Notes: generated from the letters alone by a model not told the origin. Numbered from the stretch's first letter, positions 42,352 through 52,153 are shown. The stretch: 60,583 nt of DNA from Candidatus Poribacteria bacterium (GCA_022394755.1 JAGFCA010000038.1:1-60583); one strand, 5' to 3'. Translations and numbers: made by a program.

Positions 42352-44361
42352 ATGGCTGAACAACATTATGAACTTGCCCATGTATTTTCTGATCCAACAC
42401 AAACGGTTAATGATGCAAGGGGAGCTGCATCACGTGATTTAAATACTCCATATACTTTTCCAAACTACACCAAGGATGAATGGGAAAAGAAATCTGAATC
42501 TTTACGACAACAAGTACGTGTTGCGAACGGTTTATTACCGGTACATGAACCTTCTCCGTTAAATGCAGAGATTTTTGCGAAAATTGAACGTGATGATTAT
42601 TCTGTTGAGAAGGTATATTTTGAAGCTTTCCCGGGATTTCTAACTACAGGTAATTTATATAGACCTATAGGGAAAACAGGACCATTTCCAGGAATTGTGA
42701 ATCCACACGGACATTGGACTCGAGGTAGGATTGAGGATATAGAACGTGGTTCGATTCCTGCACGTTGTATCAATTTTGCAAAACAGGGATATGTTGCTTT
42801 TGCTTATGATATGGTTGGGTATAACGACAGTGGGAAACAGATGGAACATCGTTGGGGTGGTGAAAACGAAGCCTTATGGGGATTAAGTGCAATGGCGCTT
42901 CAACTACAAAATGGTATTCGTGCCATTGATTTTCTTCAAAGTTTATCAGATGTTGATAGTGACCGCATAGGATGTACAGGTGCATCTGGTGGTGGTTCTC
43001 AAACATTCATATTGACAGCAGTTGATGAACGTATAAAGGTATCTGCCCCTGTTAACATGATTTCATCGACCATGCAGGGTGGTTGTATCTGTGAAAACGC
43101 TCCTAATTTACGTTTAGAAGCAAGCAATCTTGAAATAGGAGCATTGATGGCACCTCGTCCTCTCCTTCTTGTATCATGTACTGGCGATTGGACATCAAAT
43201 ACACCTACAGTTGAATATCCGGCAATCAAGAGTATATATTCATTTTATGACGCTGAGGAGAAATTACATCAAGTTCAGGTAGATGCCGAACATAATTACA
43301 ATTTGGAAAGTCGGGAAGCAGTTTACGCGTGGTTTGCTAAATGGTTGTTGGGTGTCGAAGATACTTCTAAATATAATGAAGTTCCATATAAGGTAGAATC
43401 AGATGAGGATTTATTGACTTTTGCTGACAGAAACCTCCCATCTCATTCACTAAAACAGGAGGAAATACTGCCAGAATGGATAAGTCGTTCAGAATCAGCG
43501 ATAGAAAATTCAAAACCATCAAACGCCGTTGATCACAAAAAATTTACAGTGGAAATGGGTTCGGCACTCCAACATTCCCTCGGATTACAAATCCCAAATA
43601 GTAGTGACATTTTACTTACAGAACCAAATGGTGCTTATCCAACAAGTTATCAGACAAATTTCTCGGCACAACACTTGGTAGTTGGAAGAAAGGGTATTGG
43701 TGATACTATTCCTTCTATTTTATTCCGTACTGAGCCGTTAGTCGGACATGACCCCGTAGTTGTTATTGTACATCCTGAGGGAAAAGAGAAATTAATTTAT
43801 ACTACATCTGGAGAACCTTTACCGATTATCACAGATTTGATTAGTTCTGATCGTAAAGTGTTGACAATTGATGTATTTGGAACCGGGGAACATGGTGATT
43901 ATGAAAGATCTGAAGATACAGGTTATTTTACAACATATAATCGTACAACTGCTGCATTGCGAATCCAAGATATCCTGACAACATTGTTATATTACTCTAC
44001 GAGAGGGGATGTATCTGAGGTTAGTTTAATTGGTATAGGGGAAGCAGGATTATGGAGTTTTCTTGCTGCAGGTTTTACAAATATTAAGAATGTCGTTGTT
44101 GATGCATCAGAATTTAATAATGGGAATGATCTTTCATTTTTAGATTTATTACCAATACCAAGTATCCGTAGAGTAGGTGATTTTCGTACTGCTGGAACAT
44201 TAATCGCACCGAGAAATCTGATTATTCATAATACGGGAGATGCATTTGATACAACCTGGATTCAAGATGTTTACCGCAGTATGGGAGCAGAAAAGAATAT
44301 TCTTGTAAAAAAAGATAAGATGGATGATGATGAAATAGCAGGTAGAATTGCTGACATGTAG
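42352..44361 (+). CDS. Alpha/beta hydrolase, acetyl-xylan-esterase-like
   Basis: 669 residues from the ATG at 42352 (GAGGAG upstream; the frame is open further but without a site). First half: alpha/beta hydrolase with nucleophile Ser212 in GCTGASGGGSQ, probable Asp in LLVSCTGDW (about 278) and His in VDAEHNYN (about 310). VNPHGHWTRG and MVGYNDSGKQM are typical of the acetyl xylan esterase/dienelactone-like group. The second half (about 380-669) looks like a second, degenerate hydrolase-like fold (TIDVFGTGEHGDYE, LIGIGEAGLWS). No signal peptide, so cytoplasmic or exported by other means. Followed by a strong terminator. Confidence 0.8.
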   Translation: MAEQHYELAHVFSDPTQTVNDARGAASRDLNTPYTFPNYTKDEWEKKSESLRQQVRVANGLLPVHEPSPLNAEIFAKIERDDYSVEKVYFEAFPGFLTTGNLYRPIGKTGPFPGIVNPHGHWTRGRIEDIERGSIPARCINFAKQGYVAFAYDMVGYNDSGKQMEHRWGGENEALWGLSAMALQLQNGIRAIDFLQSLSDVDSDRIGCTGASGGGSQTFILTAVDERIKVSAPVNMISSTMQGGCICENAPNLRLEASNLEIGALMAPRPLLLVSCTGDWTSNTPTVEYPAIKSIYSFYDAEEKLHQVQVDAEHNYNLESREAVYAWFAKWLLGVEDTSKYNEVPYKVESDEDLLTFADRNLPSHSLKQEEILPEWISRSESAIENSKPSNAVDHKKFTVEMGSALQHSLGLQIPNSSDILLTEPNGAYPTSYQTNFSAQHLVVGRKGIGDTIPSILFRTEPLVGHDPVVVIVHPEGKEKLIYTTSGEPLPIITDLISSDRKVLTIDVFGTGEHGDYERSEDTGYFTTYNRTTAALRIQDILTTLLYYSTRGDVSEVSLIGIGEAGLWSFLAAGFTNIKNVVVDASEFNNGNDLSFLDLLPIPSIRRVGDFRTAGTLIAPRNLIIHNTGDAFDTTWIQDVYRSMGAEKNILVKKDKMDDDEIAGRIADM

Positions 44362-44368
44362 AAATGAA

Positions 44369-44395
44369 AAGGACGGACATAATGTCCGTCCTTTT
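44369..44395. terminator. Strong intrinsic terminator
   Basis: AAGGACGGACA and TGTCCGTCCTT form an 11-base stem with a TAA loop, followed by TT and preceded by AA, so it can work in both directions between the esterase and ammonium transporter genes. Confidence 0.85.
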
Positions 44396-44436
44396 GTTTA
44401 AATATTTTACTGATTAGGTAATCTTAAAGATATTAT

Positions 44437-45816
44437 CTATAGATTATATCCCCGTTCGTTGTGCTGTGAAAGGTCAAGTCCCATCATTTCGTCATCACCT
44501 TCAACGCGTAATCCAACAATGGCGTCAACGATTTTTAGGATAATGAATGACAAAACACCACTCCATACGAGTGTAAAGATTATACTAAGTAATTGTGCCC
44601 AGACCTGTTTGCCCATTGAGACATCTAACCCAGCACCACCTAAGGCAGCATCAGCACATATACCAGTTAATATAGCTCCAACAATTCCACCGATACCATG
44701 AACTCCAAATGCATCTAATGAATCATCATAACCGAGTTTAGATTTTAATGTAGTTGCACCCCAGAAACAAATTGCCCCTGAAAGGAATCCTATTATTAAA
44801 GCACCCATGGGACCAGCAGTTCCAGACGCAGGTGTAATTGCTACTAAGCCTGCAACGGCACCCGTTACTATTCCTAACACACTGGGTTTCCCATGTTTTA
44901 ACCATTCAATGAACATCCATGTAATTGCAGCAGTAGCGGTAGAAACCTGTGTAACAAGTAACGCCATACCAGCAGTGCCATCTGCAGCCAATTCACTTCC
45001 AGCATTGAATCCGAACCATCCAACCCATAACATTGATGCCCCTACGACAGTAAGAGTTAAACTATGTGGTGGCATTGCAGTAGTTTGATAACCAATTCTT
45101 TTACCAACTAAAATCGCTGCTATTAGTGCTGCAATACCTGCATTAATATGAACAACAGTTCCGCCAGCAAAATCAAGTGCTCCAATTATATCTCCAAACA
45201 ATGAACCGTCCCCCGACCATGCCATATGGCAAAGTGGTGCATAAACGATAATTGACCAAAGTATTGAGAAGATCAACATTGCAGAGAATTTCATTCTCTC
45301 AGCAAAAGCACCAGCAATTAGAGCAGGAGTAATAATAGCAAATGTTAGCTGAAATGCCAGAAATACAGTCTCAGGTATAGTTCCAGATAAACTGTCTACA
45401 TTTACACCAGTCAGGAATATCTTATCTAATCCACCAACAAAAGAGCCAAATGTAATTTTACCTGCTTCCATTCCAGCAGTGCTAAATGCCAAACTATATC
45501 CACAGATGACCCACAAGATCGTGATAATTCCTGTTAATGCAAAACATTGCATGAGTACTGATAATACGTTCTGTACACGTACCAATCCACCATAAAATAG
45601 TGCAAGTCCGGGTATTGTCATAAATAACACAAGTGCCGTTGCAGTTATCATCCATGCAGTATCCCCTGAATTGAGTTCTGATGTAGCCTCTGCAGTTGCT
45701 TCTTGTGCTAATAAAAGAGTTGGTATTCCAACCATTAGGAATAATAGAACTAACCCACCAATTAAGGTGTAACTAATACGTTTCTTTATTACTTGCGATG
45801 CACATCGTTGTTGCAT
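44437..45816 (-). CDS. amt: Ammonium transporter (Amt family), copy 1
   Basis: 459 residues, usual length. A signal-peptide-like first helix (to about LLLAQEA, residue 40) and eleven core membrane helices. Motifs: GGLVRVQNVLSVLMQCF, the Amt signature DFAGGTVVHINAGIAAL with the first pore His (about 222), GFNAGSEL, and DAFGVHGIGG with the second pore His. Both twin histidines are kept. AAGGAGG lies just upstream of the ATG. No glnK/glnB gene is adjacent, unlike the common amtB-glnK pair. Confidence 0.92.
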   Translation of the reverse strand: MQQRCASQVIKKRISYTLIGGLVLLFLMVGIPTLLLAQEATAEATSELNSGDTAWMITATALVLFMTIPGLALFYGGLVRVQNVLSVLMQCFALTGIITILWVICGYSLAFSTAGMEAGKITFGSFVGGLDKIFLTGVNVDSLSGTIPETVFLAFQLTFAIITPALIAGAFAERMKFSAMLIFSILWSIIVYAPLCHMAWSGDGSLFGDIIGALDFAGGTVVHINAGIAALIAAILVGKRIGYQTTAMPPHSLTLTVVGASMLWVGWFGFNAGSELAADGTAGMALLVTQVSTATAAITWMFIEWLKHGKPSVLGIVTGAVAGLVAITPASGTAGPMGALIIGFLSGAICFWGATTLKSKLGYDDSLDAFGVHGIGGIVGAILTGICADAALGGAGLDVSMGKQVWAQLLSIIFTLVWSGVLSFIILKIVDAIVGLRVEGDDEMMGLDLSQHNERGYNL

Positions 45817-46143
45817 CTGTACCTCCTTAGTATAAACAAGTTTGAGAAGCTTGTTTTGTAATTACATAATGGTAGACTTAATTGTCTACATCACATATCT
45901 ATAAATATCAATTGGTTAAATTAAACCGCTTTTAATGATGAAGCCATGAAATATTAAATTTGAATTTTAGCAGAATCACATTAAGGTATCAAGTTTTATG
46001 ACCTAATAATTTAGCGTTGATTCCTAACAGGAATAGGAACATCCACTTAGAGGGAAGTAAACTCAGGGATAAGTATTACTTCCTATGGACGTTCCTATTG
46101 TCTTTATAGTCCTTCCTATATGGAAGGAATTTGCAGAATTAAT
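45817..46143. other. Spacer between the two ammonium transporter genes
   Basis: Contains the structured inverted repeats at 46032-46099 and a CCTTCC-GGAAGG hairpin (46110-46127). Otherwise nothing seen. Confidence 0.55.
46032..46127 (-). terminator. Nested hairpins downstream of amt copy 2
   Basis: AATAGGAAC (46032-46040) pairs with GTTCCTATT (46091-46099), enclosing GGAAGTAA (46053-46060) pairing with TTACTTCC (46076-46083). A separate CCTTCC/GGAAGG hairpin follows. A terminator or RNA-stabilising element for the gene ending at 46144 is likely. Confidence 0.5.
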
Positions 46144-47526
46144 CTATCTGATTGATGATACATTGAAGTCAGGATATGCATTCGCACCATGTTCATTATA
46201 ATCGAGACCTTCTGCCTCTTCTTCTTCAGTAACCCGTAAGCCAGTTATTGCTTTAATACCGTAGAAGAGAATGAATCCTGTGATCATACACCAAACAAAT
46301 ACGGCAACGACACCGACGATTTGTGCCCAAAGGAACCCGAAACCTCCACCGAAGATTACGCCACTTTCAGAATGGAAGAAACCAAGAAGTATCGTCCCCA
46401 ATGCACCACATGTGCCGTGTACAGATATTGCTCCAACAGGGTCATCAATACGAAGGTTTTCAAATAACAGGACACTTAGAACTACAACAATTCCACCTAA
46501 TGCCCCTATTATAAATGCTGAAGTTGGACTAACGAATGCACAACCAGCTGTAATAGCTACTAAACCAGCCAAGGCACCATTTAATGCCATACCAGCATCC
46601 GGTTTACCAAGAATCAACCAAGCAGTAATCATAGCAGTTATAGCACCAGCAGCCGCTGCTATATTAGTAGTAATTGCGATGAGTGATATATCTGCTGCAT
46701 CAGCACCCATTTGACTACCGGGATTAAATCCAAACCAACCAAGCCATAATATAAATACACCAAGTGCTGCTAAAGGTAGATTATGTCCAGCGATAGGTCT
46801 GGGTTTACCTTCATTATCATATTTTCCAATCCGTGGACCTAAGACAATTGCACCAGTCAAGGCGAGCCAACCTCCAGTAGAGTGTACGACAGTCGACCCT
46901 GCAAAATCGAGCATACCCTCACCAAAGCTTGATAGCCATCCACCACCCCAAATCCAATGACCAACGATAGGATAAATGAGACCTGTAATGAAGACACTAT
47001 ATATTAAGTAACTCTTAAATTGTGTCCTTTCAGCCATAGCTCCAGAGACGATTGTTGCGGCAGTTGCTGCAAATACTAATTGGAATAGCCATGCTGCATA
47101 GGTTGGAACAGAACTCCATTCTAAAGAACTAAAAACACTTGTGCTTGCATCTGTACCTGCTGTAAAGGTTTCAGAAGGAACAAACCATCCACTCGTACCC
47201 ATAAAAGCGTTGCCAGCACCAAACATTATTGCGAAACCGATAGCCCAGTAAGCGATTGATCCCATGGAAAAGTCCATAAGGTTTTTCATGAGAATATTCA
47301 CTGCATTCTTAGCACGTGTGAAACCCGATTCAACCATAGCGAATCCTGCCTGCATAAAGAATACAAGAAACGCGGCGACAAGCACCCAAAGTGTATCACC
47401 CATGTATTTTGAATCTTCTACCTTTTCGAGTTTGCCGTCAGTATCCACTAACCCGTTTAAGGCAAAGGCATTAAGACTCAATAAACATGTTAAGATCAGA
47501 ATCGTAATGATTATCCGTTTATTCAT
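46144..47526 (-). CDS. amt: Ammonium transporter (Amt family), copy 2
   Basis: 460 residues from the ATG at 47526 (AAAGGAG about 12 bases upstream). Signal-peptide-like start, then the core: MVESGFTRAKNAVNILMKNL, the signature LDFAGSTVVHSTGGWLAL with the first pore His, GFNPGSQM, and ISVHGTCGALGTILLGFF with the second. It belongs to a different Amt subgroup from copy 1 (the MVESG-type), so the two are not a recent duplicate. The beta-barrel gene at 47671 lies just upstream in the same direction. Confidence 0.92.
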   Translation of the reverse strand: MNKRIIITILILTCLLSLNAFALNGLVDTDGKLEKVEDSKYMGDTLWVLVAAFLVFFMQAGFAMVESGFTRAKNAVNILMKNLMDFSMGSIAYWAIGFAIMFGAGNAFMGTSGWFVPSETFTAGTDASTSVFSSLEWSSVPTYAAWLFQLVFAATAATIVSGAMAERTQFKSYLIYSVFITGLIYPIVGHWIWGGGWLSSFGEGMLDFAGSTVVHSTGGWLALTGAIVLGPRIGKYDNEGKPRPIAGHNLPLAALGVFILWLGWFGFNPGSQMGADAADISLIAITTNIAAAAGAITAMITAWLILGKPDAGMALNGALAGLVAITAGCAFVSPTSAFIIGALGGIVVVLSVLLFENLRIDDPVGAISVHGTCGALGTILLGFFHSESGVIFGGGFGFLWAQIVGVVAVFVWCMITGFILFYGIKAITGLRVTEEEEAEGLDYNEHGANAYPDFNVSSIR

Positions 47527-47617
47527 TTGAAATAAATCTCCTTTTATACGTACAACTTTCTTCATACAAGTGTAACTGGAATCACATTTGATTATGGTTC
47601 AGATACATAATGGTTTG

Positions 47618-47657
47618 AATTGCGAATCAAGGCAAATGTTATCCTTGATTCGCAATT
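47618..47657 (-). terminator. Hairpin between the barrel gene and amt copy 2
   Basis: AATTGCGAATCAAGG (47618-47632) pairs perfectly with CCTTGATTCGCAATT (47643-47657), a 15-base stem with a 10-base loop, 13 bases after the stop codon at 47671. Confidence 0.75.
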
Positions 47658-47670
47658 AACTAATTACAGC

Positions 47671-48384
47671 TTACCAGGTACGGACAAAAGTCATTCTACC
47701 TGTAAGTCCTGTATCTTCTGAATCATCAAGTTGGGTTTCTAAACCAACAAAAAGACCGAGTGTATTGTTTTCACCATAACCAAGATTTAAACGACCGCCA
47801 AATACCAAGCTGCCAAGACCACCATCATCGCCTAAATCGATAGTAGCTTCAACTTGTGGACCGATAGCAACAGTATCACTAATGGAATAGGTTACAAAAT
47901 CACGTGTGTAAAGTGAATCAGCGCCTTCTTCGTCGAATGGTGAATTGAAGAATCCTTGTATCCATGATTCAAAATAAATTGATCCTGCTGTTAAATAAGT
48001 AAACAATTGTGGAGCAATTAGTGTAGTGGGACCATTCGCTGTAGCATAATCGAAACCAATTCCAACCATTGGTAGTAAGCTTAATGACAAACTATCCGAA
48101 TCTGAGACAGGAATTCCAAGACCAATATCAAATTCACCAAATGTGTCAACGACATATATATCACTATCTATAGAAATACTACCCATTGGATGACTTGCGC
48201 CTACCCATATTTGTGTGCCTAAAGCATCTGTATCTGTACGAAACCAGCCGGAAATACTTGATTCTTCCATTTCTTCCATTTCACCAGCCTCATGTGCATC
48301 AGCAAATACAATTGGAACACATGCTACTGAGAGAATACAAACTATAGTTAATAATTGAACTAACCCTAATCCATTAATTTTCAT
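47671..48384 (-). CDS. Putative outer-membrane beta-barrel protein, copy 1
   Basis: 237 residues from the ATG at 48384 (AAGGAG 7 bases upstream). Signal peptide to about VFADA (residue 29), a short acidic stretch (GEMEEMEE), then alternating amphipathic strands. Conserved with the gene at 50160: GW-F-D-D-LG, GASHP-G, MxGxGFxYATAxGP, LGDDGGL, RLNLxYGxNNTLGL and TGLTGRM. It ends in Trp, the aromatic last residue that outer-membrane barrels use for assembly. Transported small solutes are unknown; its place beside two ammonium transporter genes suggests a link with nitrogen supply, which is inference only. Confidence 0.7.
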   Translation of the reverse strand: MKINGLGLVQLLTIVCILSVACVPIVFADAHEAGEMEEMEESSISGWFRTDTDALGTQIWVGASHPMGSISIDSDIYVVDTFGEFDIGLGIPVSDSDSLSLSLLPMVGIGFDYATANGPTTLIAPQLFTYLTAGSIYFESWIQGFFNSPFDEEGADSLYTRDFVTYSISDTVAIGPQVEATIDLGDDGGLGSLVFGGRLNLGYGENNTLGLFVGLETQLDDSEDTGLTGRMTFVRTW

Positions 48385-48694
48385 TAGAATCTCCTTAGAA
48401 TATTCTATTTTTTCAGTTACGACCATTTTGTAAAACTTAGATGTCAGTGATAGAAACATATCTTGATTCAGACATCATCTTGTGATAGAATCTGTGCTTA
48501 GTAGCACTATGTCATTAAAGCAATATGCGTGCCAATTACATTAAATCAATCTGTCCAATGTAATGGTATACTCATCAATTACCTATCAACCTAAGACACT
48601 CTATAGTAGAATCCCTATTACAATTATTTTTAATTGTAATAGGTGAAAAAAATGGTTTTTATTTCGTAACTTTTGTTGTAAAATCACGTTAAAA
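48385..48694. promoter_or_regulatory. Divergent promoter region, about 310 bases
   Basis: Lies between the barrel gene (minus) and the glycosyltransferase gene (plus). AT-rich near 48600-48690; no clear operator seen. Confidence 0.4.
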
Positions 48695-50113
48695 ATGCTG
48701 AAAATTTCATCAGAAAACTGCCTAAAAAATAAGCATATACAACTTATAATTATTGTAATAATAGGGGCATTTTTACGATTTTGGAAACTTGGAATTTGGA
48801 GTTTTTGGATTGATGAAGTCCTTACAGTTCTTGACTCTAAGGATATATCACTTAGCAGCTCTCCAATAAACCCTATTCCATATTTGGCTGCTAAATTCTC
48901 AGCATATATCAGTAATCAATTTCTATTCATATTTAGTGTGAGTGAAGAATGGAAATTCAGGTTAATATTTTGTATTGCAGGTATACTTTCTATCCTTGTG
49001 ATTTACAAATTGGGAGAGAGATTATATGAAAAGAAAGTAGGTATTCTTGCTGCCCTATTTGTGTCATTATCAAATTGGCATATCTTCTGGTCTCAGAATA
49101 CGAGATCTTATATATTGACATTTCTTTTTGCTGCATTGACTGCATGGTTTTTCTATAGGTCATTTGAGAAGGATTCGTTACTATTAACACTTTGTGCTCT
49201 TTTTACATGTCTTTGTCTAATCTTGTCTCATCTTCTTTCAGTAGTAATTGTTCCAGCCTTAGCAATTTTTTCTTTATCTCTTATTTTAGAAGAGAGAAAT
49301 CGTAAGCGAATCATCAATCTATTGATTTTCTTTCTTCCTTTTACAATCCCTATATTCCTACTATTAGTTCCACAGATCCGTAACCATTTATTCTCAGGAT
49401 GGGGACATAATGAATGGGGACGTAGCCCAATATATATTATTCTTACAATGGTGCAAGGGGTTAGTGTTCCTATAGCAATAACAGCGTTTATTTCTGGTTT
49501 TATAAGACCAAAAGATCGCCCAACGCGTTTTCTACTATTTCTTGCCGGTATACCCTTAATTCTACTAATTATTGCATCTCAGTTTCAGAATGTCGCAGGA
49601 TATTATCTGTTTTGGTCAACCTCAGCATATTTTATTCTTTCAGCGGTTGTATGTATACAGTTATGGGGTGTAATTGGGAACAATAAATCAATACTTTTAA
49701 GGTCTCTATTACCTATACTTTTAATAGCAGGTTTATTTTCTCAAGATTATCTATATTTTAGATATGAGAATGGTGGAAGACCAAAATGGAAGCAAGCCTT
49801 TAATCACCTTAAATTAGAAAAGACTGACAATGATATCGTAGTGTTATCAGAACCCCGTATGGGTGATTTTTATCTATCAGAAATGGAAAATGTATACATC
49901 GGCGAATTGATGGATGATAGGGAGGAGTTTGAGGAAAGAGTTACATCAAATAAGAACCGTTGGTGGTTTCTTGTGGATGTAGCAAGTTATAATGTTTTTG
50001 ATGCTGATGAGAAAGTTAGAAGTTGGATACGAAGTCGTTGTCATATAGTACGAACTTTTCCAGCATACTCTCGAGCAAAAGATCGAACTATCCATATTTT
50101 TCTATATGAATAA
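48695..50113 (+). CDS. GT39-like membrane glycosyltransferase
   Basis: 472 residues with about ten hydrophobic helices. An early acidic motif in FWIDEVLT (about 42-49), just after the first helix, and WSQNTRSYILTFLFAAL (about 130) fit the dolichyl-/undecaprenyl-phosphate-sugar transferases of the PMT/ArnT class. A soluble C-terminal domain of about 110 residues (GGRPKWKQAFNHL onward) lies on the periplasmic side. Would transfer a sugar from a lipid carrier to a protein, lipid or polysaccharide. No ribosome-binding site is evident. It is flanked on both sides by the barrel paralogues. Confidence 0.8.
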   Translation: MLKISSENCLKNKHIQLIIIVIIGAFLRFWKLGIWSFWIDEVLTVLDSKDISLSSSPINPIPYLAAKFSAYISNQFLFIFSVSEEWKFRLIFCIAGILSILVIYKLGERLYEKKVGILAALFVSLSNWHIFWSQNTRSYILTFLFAALTAWFFYRSFEKDSLLLTLCALFTCLCLILSHLLSVVIVPALAIFSLSLILEERNRKRIINLLIFFLPFTIPIFLLLVPQIRNHLFSGWGHNEWGRSPIYIILTMVQGVSVPIAITAFISGFIRPKDRPTRFLLFLAGIPLILLIIASQFQNVAGYYLFWSTSAYFILSAVVCIQLWGVIGNNKSILLRSLLPILLIAGLFSQDYLYFRYENGGRPKWKQAFNHLKLEKTDNDIVVLSEPRMGDFYLSEMENVYIGELMDDREEFEERVTSNKNRWWFLVDVASYNVFDADEKVRSWIRSRCHIVRTFPAYSRAKDRTIHIFLYE

Positions 50114-50122
50114 TTTTAAAAG

Positions 50123-50153
50123 AAATAGGCGTGGATAGTTTCCACGCCTATTT
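50123..50153. terminator. Strong intrinsic terminator
   Basis: AAATAGGCGTGGA (50123-50135) pairs with TCCACGCCTATTT (50141-50153), 13 bases, loop TAGTT; serves the convergent glycosyltransferase and barrel genes. Confidence 0.85.
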
Positions 50154-50159
50154 CGTCAA

Positions 50160-50897
50160 TTACCATCTACGTGTAAAATTCATTCTACCTGTAAGTCCAG
50201 TTTCTTCATCCATCTTTTTGGTTTCATATCCAACGTATAATCCCAAGGTATTGTTCTTTCCATAATTAAGGTTCAAACGAGGCCCAAAATTTAGTGCCCA
50301 AAGACCACCATCGTCACCGAGACCCATTACTGATTCAAACTGTGGACCAACAGCAACTACATCACTTAAAGCGTATGTAATGTATGTCCGGTTATAAACT
50401 TCATTCAAACTATCTTCATCGAATAGTGTCTTGAAGGTGCTGATTGTCCAATGAAAACCAAAGATCTTACCTGCAGGAAGGATAGCGAAGATTTGTGGAT
50501 ACAAGGCATACGGACCGTCAGCGGTGGCATAGTTAAACCCAACACCCAACATAGGTGTTAGAAGGAGTGCCATACTGTCATTTGCAACTACAGGGAATGT
50601 AATACCCATATCATACTCACCTAAAAACTGACGTGTACCACCGAATCCTGGATTACCATTAATATAGATATTAGAATCAAATGAAATACCACCACCCAGT
50701 GGATGACTGGCACCAATTAGAAAATAGGGACCTAAACTATCAACATCAATCTGAAACCAACCTGTAATACTCGGTTTTTCTTCTGACATGTTACCTTCAG
50801 CCTCATGGCTATCAGCCCAAACACTTGTCGATCCAATAAATACAATACCTGTAAATAACAAATATGCTAAAATACGAAATCTGTTAAATTTCATCAT
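50160..50897 (-). CDS. Putative outer-membrane beta-barrel protein, copy 2
   Basis: 245 residues. Signal peptide to about SVWAD (residue 30), acidic stretch, then the barrel with the same conserved boxes as 47671 (GASHPLGGGISFDSNIYI, MLGVGFNYATADGP, MGLGDDGGLWALNFGPRLNL, NNTLGLYVGYETKK) and a final RRW. AAAGGAG stands 5-8 bases before the ATG. A diverged paralogue of copy 1, about 45% identical by eye. Confidence 0.7.
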   Translation of the reverse strand: MMKFNRFRILAYLLFTGIVFIGSTSVWADSHEAEGNMSEEKPSITGWFQIDVDSLGPYFLIGASHPLGGGISFDSNIYINGNPGFGGTRQFLGEYDMGITFPVVANDSMALLLTPMLGVGFNYATADGPYALYPQIFAILPAGKIFGFHWTISTFKTLFDEDSLNEVYNRTYITYALSDVVAVGPQFESVMGLGDDGGLWALNFGPRLNLNYGKNNTLGLYVGYETKKMDEETGLTGRMNFTRRW

Positions 50898-51000
50898 ATT
50901 CTCCTTTGTGAATATCAGTTTGGTATATACATACCTTGTATAACTAAAATAAATTCAGTTGATTACTGTAACATTTCAATAGACAAAATAATTGAAATTA

Positions 51001-51708
51001 TCAATTTGAAATTCTTGCTTTTTCTATTTGATCCATTAAACTAATCAGTTTTTGGTGGTCCTTAACACCCTTACTTGCTTCTACACCAGAACATAAATCT
51101 ATACCGTATGGATTCATCGTCTCAATTGCATTTTTGACATTCTCAGGACGTATTCCTCCAGCAAAAAAAACAGGTAATGGACTATCAGAAATTAACAATG
51201 ATGCCAAATCCCAATCACATGTTTTTCCTGTACCACCATATCGATGTGGTGTCTGGCTTGTATCAACTGTATCAAATAATAGGTAATCTGCACCTGCATT
51301 TGTATAAGCTTGCATTTGTTCAAGAATAACAGTTTTATCTACACTATCTGGATTACCTGCAGGTAAATAAACCGATTTCCACAGTTGACAAGAGACAGTC
51401 TTTTTCAATTCTTCAACTTGTGAAGGTGATTCTTGACCAAGTAGTTGTAAAGCGTCAGGTCTTATCTTTTTTACTATATCTTGGATCTCAGATGAGGACT
51501 TATTATATAATAACAGAACAGTTGGAATCGGACATTCATCTGCAATTTCTATAGCCTTTGTAATCTGTAATGACCGCTCCGATGATGCTACATCAACCAA
51601 GATACCTACATAATCTGCCCCTGCATCTTTGGCAAGAGCAGCATCATGAACAGATGTAATACCACAAATTTTCACTTTACATCTATTTTTATTTTTATTA
51701 TTAACCAT
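51001..51708 (-). CDS. trpF: Phosphoribosylanthranilate isomerase
   Basis: 235 residues, near the family length. Catalytic Cys in VKICGIT (about 13-18) and general-acid Asp in LLFDTV (about 138); phosphate-binding loops GGTGKTCDW (about 153), FAGGIRPENV (about 174) and DLCSGVEASKGVKD (about 194). Converts N-(5-phosphoribosyl)anthranilate to CdRP in tryptophan synthesis. Other trp genes are absent from this window, so it is isolated from an operon of its pathway. Last gene of a six-gene minus-strand run; gap to the cupin gene is 48 bases. Confidence 0.9.
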   Translation of the reverse strand: MVNNKNKNRCKVKICGITSVHDAALAKDAGADYVGILVDVASSERSLQITKAIEIADECPIPTVLLLYNKSSSEIQDIVKKIRPDALQLLGQESPSQVEELKKTVSCQLWKSVYLPAGNPDSVDKTVILEQMQAYTNAGADYLLFDTVDTSQTPHRYGGTGKTCDWDLASLLISDSPLPVFFAGGIRPENVKNAIETMNPYGIDLCSGVEASKGVKDHQKLISLMDQIEKARISN

Positions 51709-51756
51709 TTAAAATCGCATTTAATTGATTTGTCTTACTAATCTCATTGTTAAAGA

Positions 51757-52122
51757 TTAATCATCATCACAGAAAACAGTTTGTCTATCTGCATCCGAAT
51801 AGACAATAATCATAGTTACAGGTTGCCAACCGGTATTCACTGCATTATGTTTGATATTACGAGGTATACGTAACATCATACCGGGTTTAAGTGGTATGGT
51901 TTCATCACCGAGTTTGTGGTCACATTCACCAGATAGCACATAGATGAGTTCTTCACAATTTGGATGATAATGGGTGGGGTTTCCCTCACCAGCATTAATG
52001 TAGACTACCCCAAAAGTCATTTCTGCATCGGGATCAATTTGGTCATTACATAACCATTTAATCGCGCCCCATGGAAAATCCAATGAGCCTTGTTCATTAC
52101 TATCGGTAAGTGATATCTCCAT
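51757..52122 (-). CDS. Small cupin-domain protein
   Basis: 121 residues, one cupin barrel. Motif 1 THYHPNCEELIYVLSGE supplies H, H and E; motif 2 PRNIKHN the last His; together a normal metal site. A conserved GDETIPLKPGMMLRIP joins them. Probably a small metal-dependent binding or isomerase protein; substrate unknown. GGAG precedes the ATG. Confidence 0.8.
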   Translation of the reverse strand: MEISLTDSNEQGSLDFPWGAIKWLCNDQIDPDAEMTFGVVYINAGEGNPTHYHPNCEELIYVLSGECDHKLGDETIPLKPGMMLRIPRNIKHNAVNTGWQPVTMIIVYSDADRQTVFCDDD

Positions 52123-52153
52123 TACGTTCTCCTTCGGGACAATTCTATAGTTA

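Noticed and set aside
42748..42770. GGTTCGATTCCTGC, like a tRNA T-arm
   Set aside because: It lies inside the esterase gene and no matching acceptor stem or anticodon arm is present.
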